The notes beneath the pieces were generated by a model. The model was not told the origin of the DNA. It made no database searches and was given only the letters and a program-made list of their open reading frames with translations. The translations under genes and the position numbers were made by a program. A DNA stretch of 18,797 nt from an uncultured Sutterella sp. (GTDB lineage: Bacteria > Pseudomonadota > Gammaproteobacteria > Burkholderiales > Burkholderiaceae_F): the NCBI GenBank assembly GCA_902477615.1, contig CABSHY010000008.1:1-18797 (forward strand), read 5' to 3'. Positions 13,554 to 18,797 of the stretch are shown here, in pieces; within the stretch, counting starts at the first letter, position 1; every line of letters begins with the position of its first letter.

Positions 13554-15173
13554 TTAGTAGTGAGGCGTGTACATGCTGGCCTTCACAGCTGCATCCAAAT
13601 CTTCTGGTTTTTCAGCCGTTGCCAAACCGTTGTCGTAAGCCCATTGAGCCACGGCCACAGAAACTGCTTCAGAAATCGGACGAATTTCCGTCAAGGACGG
13701 GTACAAACTGCCGTTATCCAAATCTTCTTGCGTCACCAACTCCGCTAACTTACGAGAGGCAGCCAAGAACATCCCCGTGGGCATGGTCTTTGCCTTAACA
13801 AAGGTAGCAGCGCGACCCAAAGCCGGGAACACATAGGAGTTGTTGCCTTGACGCGGCACAAAGGTCTTGCCCTTGTATTGAACCGTATCGAAGGGAGAAC
13901 CAGAAGCAAACAAAGCACGACCGTCAGAGAATTGGTAAGCCATCTCTGCCGTGCATTCAGCGTTCGAAGTCGGGTTAGACAAAGCAAAGATAATGGGACG
14001 CTCGTTAATGGCGCTCATTTCACCAATGACCATAGAGTCAAAGGCGTTAGGCAATGCGGCCACACCAACGATGGCGGTCGGGCGCAATTGTTGAACAGCT
14101 TGCAAGAAGCTCGTTGCGGGTTGTGCATCGTGAGCGAAGTCCTTCTTATGAGAGGTTAGCCCCGTGCGGGTGGATTCCACCAAACCCTTGGAGTCAAAGA
14201 GGAAGCAGCGCTTACGAGCTTCTTCCATCGGCATACCCGTTTCATCAGCAATAGCTGCTGCGATCAAATTGGCAATACCCGTGGCGGCTTCGCCGGCACC
14301 CAAGAACAAAACGCGTTGATCGGCGAGCTTGCCACCCGTCACACGCATGGCAGAGTAAAAGCCCGTCAAAGCCACGCAAGCCGTGCCTTGAATGTCATCG
14401 TTAAAGCACAAGCTCTTATCTTTCCAACGATCCAACAAACGGAAAGCGTTAGCGTTACCGAAGTCTTCAAATTGAACCAAAACGTTGGGCCAGCGCTTGC
14501 GCACGGCATCCATGAATTCGTCAATCAACTCGTCATAAGCGGCGCCACAGATACGTTCATGGCGAAGACCGAGATACATCGGATCAGCCAAGTACGTGGG
14601 ATTATTGGTACCCACGTCAATCGTCACCGGCAACGTCTTTTCCGGAGCCACACCGGCGCAGGCCGTGTAAAGGGCCAACTTACCGATAGGAATGCCCATG
14701 CCATTGACGCCTTGGTCACCCAAACCCAAAATACGTTGGCCGTCCGTGACCACGATCACTTCGACGTCGTCTTGAGCCACGTTATCCAACAACTGAGCAA
14801 CACGGCCCTTGTCATTGATCGTGACATAAAGACCACGCGTTTGCATGAAGATGTGGCTGAACTCTTGGCAAGCTTCACCAACGGTCGGCGTGTAGATGAT
14901 CGGCATCACTTCTTCAATGTAGTCAGAGACCACCTTGAAAAAGAGCGTTTCGTTCGTGTTGTGCAAGGCATCCAAATAGATGTAACGTTGCAATCCCGTG
15001 GGGAAGCGACGCATGACCGTAATGGCACGCTTCGCTTGCTCTTCCAATGTTTCAACTCGTGCCGGCAACAAACCGCGGAGGCCGCTTTGGCAGCGCTCCT
15101 CTTCGGTGAATGCCGAACCGCGATTCAAAAGCGGTGAGCGTAAAAACTTATGGCCGAGTGTAGAGCAAGTCAT
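13554..15173 (-). CDS. Malic enzyme (oxaloacetate-decarboxylating malate dehydrogenase), large-subunit NAD type
   Basis: 539-residue cytoplasmic enzyme converting malate to pyruvate and CO2 with reduction of NAD(P)+. It belongs to the long malic enzyme group shared by E. coli MaeA (565 aa) and eukaryotes, not to the phosphotransacetylase-fusion MaeB type. Catalytic residues visible by family alignment: Y94 in IIYTPTVG, K165 in GIPIGKL, metal ligands E236-D237 in FEDFGN and D260 in FNDDIQGT. The Rossmann nucleotide motif GAGEAATG lies at 292-299. Malate-binding NPTS occurs in LSNPTSNAE. NAD is the likelier cofactor from family, but it cannot be fixed by eye. ATG at 15173 has only a weak AAGAGAA upstream. 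In a bacterium living on amino acids and organic acids it would supply pyruvate from C4 compounds (inference). Confidence 0.92.
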   Translation of the reverse strand: MTCSTLGHKFLRSPLLNRGSAFTEEERCQSGLRGLLPARVETLEEQAKRAITVMRRFPTGLQRYIYLDALHNTNETLFFKVVSDYIEEVMPIIYTPTVGEACQEFSHIFMQTRGLYVTINDKGRVAQLLDNVAQDDVEVIVVTDGQRILGLGDQGVNGMGIPIGKLALYTACAGVAPEKTLPVTIDVGTNNPTYLADPMYLGLRHERICGAAYDELIDEFMDAVRKRWPNVLVQFEDFGNANAFRLLDRWKDKSLCFNDDIQGTACVALTGFYSAMRVTGGKLADQRVLFLGAGEAATGIANLIAAAIADETGMPMEEARKRCFLFDSKGLVESTRTGLTSHKKDFAHDAQPATSFLQAVQQLRPTAIVGVAALPNAFDSMVIGEMSAINERPIIFALSNPTSNAECTAEMAYQFSDGRALFASGSPFDTVQYKGKTFVPRQGNNSYVFPALGRAATFVKAKTMPTGMFLAASRKLAELVTQEDLDNGSLYPSLTEIRPISEAVSVAVAQWAYDNGLATAEKPEDLDAAVKASMYTPHY

Positions 15174-15207
15174 TTGAAATTCTCTTAAGAAAGTAGGAAA
15201 TTGAACC

Positions 15208-15262
15208 GAGGCAGAGCCTCTTTAATGTACAGCTATTGATTTTAGCGAAATTCTCTATAGCT
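15208..15262 (-). promoter_or_regulatory. Leader region of the malic enzyme gene with inverted repeats
   Basis: The 209-base gap between cpoB and the malic enzyme gene holds GAGGC-AGA-GCCTC (15208-15220), and a wider inverted repeat AGCTAT (15231-15236) / ATAGCT (15257-15262). AT-rich -10-like boxes are present, but I could not pair one with a convincing -35. Possible operator or 5' leader structure. Confidence 0.3.
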
Positions 15263-15307
15263 GGCCTGAAAATTATCGTACCAACCGGAATTTTGCTCGT
15301 TTTTGTA

Positions 15308-15370
15308 AACAAAAAAAGAAAACTGCCAAAACGATTCCTTTTTCAATCTAAGGAAACCAATCTTGGCAGT
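15308..15370 (-). terminator. Terminator of the tolB-pal-cpoB operon
   Basis: ACTGCCAA (15322-15329) pairs with TTGGCAGT (15363-15370), with an inner TTCCTT/AAGGAA stem. On the minus strand the stem runs into a long T-rich tract (A-run at 15311-15317 and AAAA before the stem). It begins 12 bases after the cpoB stop codon. Confidence 0.85.
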
Positions 15371-15382
15371 CTTCGCAAGGCA

Positions 15383-16105
15383 TTATTTTATTGCAGCAAT
15401 TTGCTTTAAACGTTCACGAGCGGTCTTTGCCTGATCGCTCTTGGGGAAGCGTTTAACGATTTGATTAAGGCTTGCCTTAGCAGCATCCATCTTACCGTCA
15501 GAAAGTTCTGCGGAGGCCTTAAGCAAATAAGCATCAGCCACCTTCGGCGATCTTGGGAACTTGCGAATCATATTGGCCGTAATCTTTGCCGTTGCATCAA
15601 AATTATTTAATGCGTAGTAAGAGCTGGCGCGCCAATAATCAACGTTGGCTAAATAAGCCGACGACGGCCACGCTTTCTTAAAGGCATCCATCGCAGCGAT
15701 ACAGCCCTTAAAGTCACGATCACGGAACTTTTGAACGGCTTCATCAAAGTCACGACGTTCAGCAGGCTTCACCGTAATGACCTTACCATCCAATTCAACG
15801 CGGGCAGGCTCAATTTCAATCAAGCGCTTGTCCATCGTTTCAACCTTTCGGTGCAACTCTTCGATGTCGCCCATTAATTGTTGGTTTTGTGAGCGCAACT
15901 GCTCCAATTGGGAAATCATCCCCATTTGGGCTTCTTGAGAAGCTGCCAATTGCTGACGCAACTCTAAAATGGCCTTGCGAGCATCATCGTCAGCGAAAGC
16001 CCATGCGTTACTGGCGACTAAGCCCGTCAACACAATGGCAATGCTCAAAAGCGTTTGTCGCATGCTTATATCCTTTTTTAAAAGCAAAGAAGGGCCGATG
16101 CGCAT
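15383..16105 (-). CDS. cpoB: Tol-Pal system coordinator CpoB (YbgF)
   Basis: Periplasmic protein that links the Tol-Pal system with peptidoglycan synthesis at the division site. Two starts compete. ATG at 16105 has a near-perfect AAGGAGG five bases away and gives 240 residues. ATG at 16063 has AAGGA and gives 226 residues with a compact 22-residue Sec signal peptide ending NAWA. I give the longer extent because of the stronger ribosome site, but the shorter start makes the more typical signal peptide. Numbering from the internal Met: coiled coil at about 24-82 (FADDDARKAILELRQQLA onward, trimerisation region), then three TPR-like repeats from about 104 to 224 (DFDEAVQKFRDRDFKGCIAA, ANVDYWRASSYYALNNFDAT, ADAYLLKASAELSDGKMDAA). 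Last gene of the tolB-pal-cpoB unit; terminator follows. Confidence 0.88.
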   Translation of the reverse strand: MRIGPSLLLKKDISMRQTLLSIAIVLTGLVASNAWAFADDDARKAILELRQQLAASQEAQMGMISQLEQLRSQNQQLMGDIEELHRKVETMDKRLIEIEPARVELDGKVITVKPAERRDFDEAVQKFRDRDFKGCIAAMDAFKKAWPSSAYLANVDYWRASSYYALNNFDATAKITANMIRKFPRSPKVADAYLLKASAELSDGKMDAAKASLNQIVKRFPKSDQAKTARERLKQIAAIK

Positions 16106-16137
16106 CGAACCCTCCTTGCCATTGACTTTTTAATAAA

Positions 16138-16617
16138 TTATTGAGCCAAGTACTTGATGTCGACGCGACGGTTTTCTTGGTAAGACTCTTCGTCATGACC
16201 CAAAGCACGGGGCTTTTCCTTACCGAAGCTCACGCTTTCCATGCGGTCAGCGGGCACGCCCAACAATTGCAAGCGGTCCTTAACGCTTTCGCTGCGCTTT
16301 TGACCCAAAGCCAAGTTGTATTCGCGACCGCCACGGGCGTCGGTGTTACCTTCCAAGACAACCTTAGCGTTCGGGTGCGTCGTCAAATAACGGGCATGAG
16401 CTTGCATCTTGTCTTGAGAATCAGCACCGACAGAGTAGCTATCGAAAGCAAAGTAAATGCTTTGTTGATTCAAGGGGTGATCGGGGTTCGTGGCCGGATC
16501 GCCCATCATGGCGATGTCTTCAGCAGAATTCGGGTTCAAATCCACAGAGGAGCAACCCGTCAACAAGCCGGCAGCCATGGCCATGCTCACGAATAAAATC
16601 TTGGTCTTAACTTGCAT
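16138..16617 (-). CDS. pal: Peptidoglycan-associated lipoprotein Pal
   Basis: 159-residue outer-membrane lipoprotein that tethers the outer membrane to peptidoglycan and binds TolB. Signal peptide ends in the lipobox LLTGC with lipidated Cys22. The OmpA-like domain starts near YFAFDSYSV (55-63) and contains LEGNTDARGG with D93, and R108 in GQKRSESV fifteen residues later, the pair that binds diaminopimelate in this family. It ends with QENRRVDIKYLAQ. AGGAG lies about 9 bases before the ATG. Starts 28 bases after tolB, typical operon spacing, with cpoB downstream. Confidence 0.96.
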   Translation of the reverse strand: MQVKTKILFVSMAMAAGLLTGCSSVDLNPNSAEDIAMMGDPATNPDHPLNQQSIYFAFDSYSVGADSQDKMQAHARYLTTHPNAKVVLEGNTDARGGREYNLALGQKRSESVKDRLQLLGVPADRMESVSFGKEKPRALGHDEESYQENRRVDIKYLAQ

Positions 16618-16645
16618 TTTTTAGACTCCTAAATAGTCAAAATTA

Positions 16646-17938
16646 TTAAATCTTGTTCAATAACGGGCCCCAGGTCGGCTCGCGAATATCGCCTCGACGT
16701 CCCGTCAAACGAGTACGTACTCGACCGTCCAAACTGACCGTAGCCAAGACGCCTACGCCACGCTCTTCTGTAGCGTAAACAAGCACCTTGCCGTTGGGCG
16801 CAAAGGTGGGCGACTCGTCACGCACCGTATCGGTTAACACGGTTTGAGCCATCGTGTTGAGATCCAAAAGCGTGACGCGGAAAGCTCCCGCCATACGAGA
16901 AATAAAGGCCAAGCGATCGCCCTTGGGACTGATCGCCGGACTGATAGCGTACTCGCAATTGTACGTGACACGCTGAGCCAAGCGGCTATCGACCGCTTGA
17001 CGATAAATTTGGGGACTGCCACCGCGGTCAGACGTAAAGTACACATAGCGTCCGTCATGGCTAAACACGGGTTCCGTGTCAATGCCTTGACTGAACGTGA
17101 ACTTGCGCACATTGGTGCCGTTGGTACTCATCAAATAGATGTGCGTACCGCCACCCATCGACAGTGCCACGGCCATGGTCTTGCCATCAGGACTAAACGC
17201 CGGGGCTGAATTATTACCCTTAAAGCTTGCAATCAAACGACGTTCACCCGAGCGCACATCGTGCAAATAAATCACGGGCTTATTGGCTTCAAAGGAAACG
17301 TAGGTTAAAAGCGCACCGTTGGGCGACCACATGGGCGAAATAATGGATTGACTGCTCTTTAAGGCGGTCTTCGGATTTTCACCGTCAGAGTCAGACACGA
17401 TCAACTCATAGGCTTTCGGCCCTGTTTGCAACACATAAGCCAAGCGAGAAGCAAAGATGCCCGATTCACCCGTGATTTTTTCATAGATGTCATCGGCCAT
17501 TTGGTGAGCCGTCAAACGCAAGTCGCCTTTATCCACGACATAGCGCTTTTCGGTGAGCACCGTGCCCTTAACCGTATCAAAAAGGCTCAAAGTCGTTGCA
17601 AAACGCGTCTCGGTAATCGCCTCAATCGTCCCAACGACCAAAGCGTTTGCCCCCATGGTTTGCCAGAAAGGTCCACGAGGCTTTTTTAAATCTTCCGCAG
17701 GGATTTCGCCCATGACCTTGATGGCACGGAAGGCGCCGCTTCGTTCAAGGTCAGCGGTGATAACCGAGGCGATATCCACCGGTGAGTTATGGGTTCCTTG
17801 AAATTGAGGGATGGCAATCGGAAACTGATTGGCACCCACCCCCGTAATTTCAATGCGAAGTTGAGCCCAAGCCGGCACCGCTACCGCACCGGTAGCGGCC
17901 ACCCCTGTAGCCATAAACATTCGACGATTAACTTGCAT
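16646..17938 (-). CDS. tolB: Tol-Pal system beta-propeller protein TolB
   Basis: 430-residue periplasmic protein that shuttles between Pal and TolA during outer-membrane constriction. Residues 1-25 are the signal peptide, ending PAWA before QLRIEITGV. Its n-region reads NRRMFMATG, a twin-arginine-like motif rather than a plain Sec leader. The N-terminal domain (about 26-165) is followed by a beta-propeller with the usual WSPNG / FSPDG / FSHDG / ISPKG / FAPNG repeats. The C-terminus GDIREPTWGPLLNKI is typical. ATG at 17938 has a weak AAGG about 10 bases upstream. First gene of the unit with pal and cpoB. tolQ, tolR and tolA are not adjacent, as purH lies upstream with a terminator between. I could not identify a clear promoter in 17939-17990. 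Confidence 0.95.
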   Translation of the reverse strand: MQVNRRMFMATGVAATGAVAVPAWAQLRIEITGVGANQFPIAIPQFQGTHNSPVDIASVITADLERSGAFRAIKVMGEIPAEDLKKPRGPFWQTMGANALVVGTIEAITETRFATTLSLFDTVKGTVLTEKRYVVDKGDLRLTAHQMADDIYEKITGESGIFASRLAYVLQTGPKAYELIVSDSDGENPKTALKSSQSIISPMWSPNGALLTYVSFEANKPVIYLHDVRSGERRLIASFKGNNSAPAFSPDGKTMAVALSMGGGTHIYLMSTNGTNVRKFTFSQGIDTEPVFSHDGRYVYFTSDRGGSPQIYRQAVDSRLAQRVTYNCEYAISPAISPKGDRLAFISRMAGAFRVTLLDLNTMAQTVLTDTVRDESPTFAPNGKVLVYATEERGVGVLATVSLDGRVRTRLTGRRGDIREPTWGPLLNKI

Positions 17939-17989
17939 GACAAATAAGCCTTAAATCAAGCCACAAATACCAAATATCGATTGTAAAGG

Positions 17990-18027
17990 AAAAGAGGCGT
18001 CGAACTGTTTCGAAGCGCCTCTTTTTT
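17990..18027. terminator. Terminator between purH and tolB, bidirectional in form
   Basis: AGAGGCG (17993-17999) pairs with CGCCTCT (18016-18022), with an inner TCGAA/TTCGA stem. Six T follow on the + strand and a TTTTCCTTT tract on the minus strand. Since purH is read on the minus strand and ends at 18075, it most likely ends the purH transcript. Confidence 0.85.
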
Positions 18028-18074
18028 CTTTTAGTAACGAAACAAAGACAAATTTTGTCTCGTTTTAAGAACGA

Positions 18075-18797
18075 TTAGTGACGGAAGTGACGTTCACCCG
18101 TAAAGACCATCGTGATACCGCGTTCGTTCGCAGCAGCAATCACTTCGTCATCGCGAACGGAACCGCCCGGTTGAATAACGCAGGTAGCGCCGGCGTCAAT
18201 CACCACGTCTAAACCGTCACGGAACGGGAAGAAGGCGTCGCTTGCAACGGCCGTGCCCTTTAAGCAAAGGCCGGCTTCTTCAGCCTTAATCGAAGCAATA
18301 CGAGCAGAGTCCACACGGCTCATTTGGCCGGCGCCCACGCCCATCGTCATGCCGTCCTTGGCAAAAACGATCGTATTGGACTTCACAAACTTCGCGACCT
18401 TCCAAGCAAAGAGCATGTCCTTTAATTCTTGGGCCGTCGGTTGCTTTTGCGTCACAACGCGAAGTTGATCAGCCGTGACCACTTGCAAGTCAGGCGTTTG
18501 AACCAAAAGGCCACCGCCCACACGCTTGAAGTCAAAGTCGTTAGCGTCCGTGCCCATGTCAATCGTCAACAAACGAAGATTGGGTTTCTTTTCCAAAATT
18601 TCCAAAGCGGCAGCGTCAAAAGCCGGGGCCATGATCACTTCGGCAAATTGCTTGGAAATCATTTCAGCACAAGCACCCGTCACCGGCGTGTTGAAGGCTA
18701 AAATGCCACCAAAGGCGCTCTTAGAGTCCGTCTTAAAGGCCTTGGCGTAAGCTTCGGCGCTATCGGCACCCACGGCGATCCCGCAGGGGTTGGCGTG
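18075..18797 (-). CDS. purH: Bifunctional AICAR formyltransferase / IMP cyclohydrolase PurH, C-terminal part only
   Basis: The visible 240 residues are the C-terminal half of PurH (about 525 aa in full), which performs the last two steps of IMP synthesis: formylation of AICAR with 10-formyl-THF, then ring closure. Only the formyltransferase domain is seen. The frame is open to the right edge, and the first visible residues HANPCGIA belong to the conserved AICARFT active-site motif. Further family segments are SKSAFGGILAFN, FKRVGGGLLVQ, TIVFAKDGMTMGVGAGQMSR, ASDAFFPFRDGLD and the C-terminus VFTGERHFRH. A GTG at 18773 is internal, not a start. The N-terminal cyclohydrolase domain and the promoter lie outside the window. 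Confidence 0.95.
   Translation of the reverse strand, partial: HANPCGIAVGADSAEAYAKAFKTDSKSAFGGILAFNTPVTGACAEMISKQFAEVIMAPAFDAAALEILEKKPNLRLLTIDMGTDANDFDFKRVGGGLLVQTPDLQVVTADQLRVVTQKQPTAQELKDMLFAWKVAKFVKSNTIVFAKDGMTMGVGAGQMSRVDSARIASIKAEEAGLCLKGTAVASDAFFPFRDGLDVVIDAGATCVIQPGGSVRDDEVIAAANERGITMVFTGERHFRH

Noticed and set aside
14316..15137. A 273-codon open frame on the + strand opposite the malic enzyme gene
   Set aside because: The minus-strand protein has intact malic enzyme motifs throughout. The + strand product has no recognisable motif and no RBS, and it is the usual antisense shadow of a strongly biased coding gene.
1..18797. CRISPR arrays, tRNA or rRNA genes, prophage or toxin-antitoxin modules
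   Set aside because: No regularly spaced repeats, cloverleaf-like segments, or phage or toxin genes were seen. Nearly all sequence is accounted for by the listed genes.

Overview
The window looks like part of the chromosome of a gut-type betaproteobacterium. Family Sutterellaceae (Parasutterella or Sutterella-like) is my best guess. I infer this from protein style, moderate GC, a lifestyle built on amino acid uptake rather than sugars, and a tolB-pal-cpoB / purH / scpA / malic enzyme housekeeping set. It cannot be proven without a database search. There are 14 protein genes and no tRNA, rRNA, CRISPR array or insertion sequence that I can see. No gene-free stretch exceeds about 230 bases.

Region 1 (1-1598, + strand) is a 5'-truncated fadD (long-chain acyl-CoA ligase). 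Bases 1-38 are a perfect reverse complement of 67-104, and homology to FadD begins where this fold-back ends. The left edge is therefore probably a contig-end artefact rather than native sequence.

Region 2 (1818-10484, + strand) is an uptake island. It holds four separate NSS-family (LeuT-fold) transporter genes, each with its own ribosome binding site and mostly with its own terminator-like hairpin. A three-gene ABC importer operon of the TrpX/TrpY/TrpZ type sits between the second and third. All four NSS proteins share an unusual pattern. The Asn that forms the Na1 sodium site in TM1 (LeuT N27) is Ala, the TM7 Asn/Asp position (LeuT N286) is Ala, Thr or Gly, and the Na2 Thr-Ser pair is kept. 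The first copy also lacks both partners of the cytoplasmic Arg-Asp gate.

Region 3 (10547-13482, - strand) has three genes. The first is an exported choloylglycine hydrolase / penicillin V acylase family Ntn-amidase, whose catalytic Cys is exposed directly by signal peptidase. The second is a YjbE-type TerC membrane protein (probable metal exporter). The third is the chromosome segregation protein ScpA.

Region 4 (13554-18797, - strand) has a large-subunit malic enzyme, then the cell-envelope genes tolB-pal-cpoB. Last comes the C-terminal half of purH, cut by the right edge. tolQRA is not next to tolB; purH is, with a terminator between. TolB carries a twin-arginine-like signal peptide.

The most interesting material is the NSS array with its predicted loss of one sodium site, and the possible link between the exported amidase, the amino acid transporters and fadD (hydrolysis of N-acyl amino acids or bile salts outside the cytoplasm followed by uptake). 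That link is inference from neighbourhood only.
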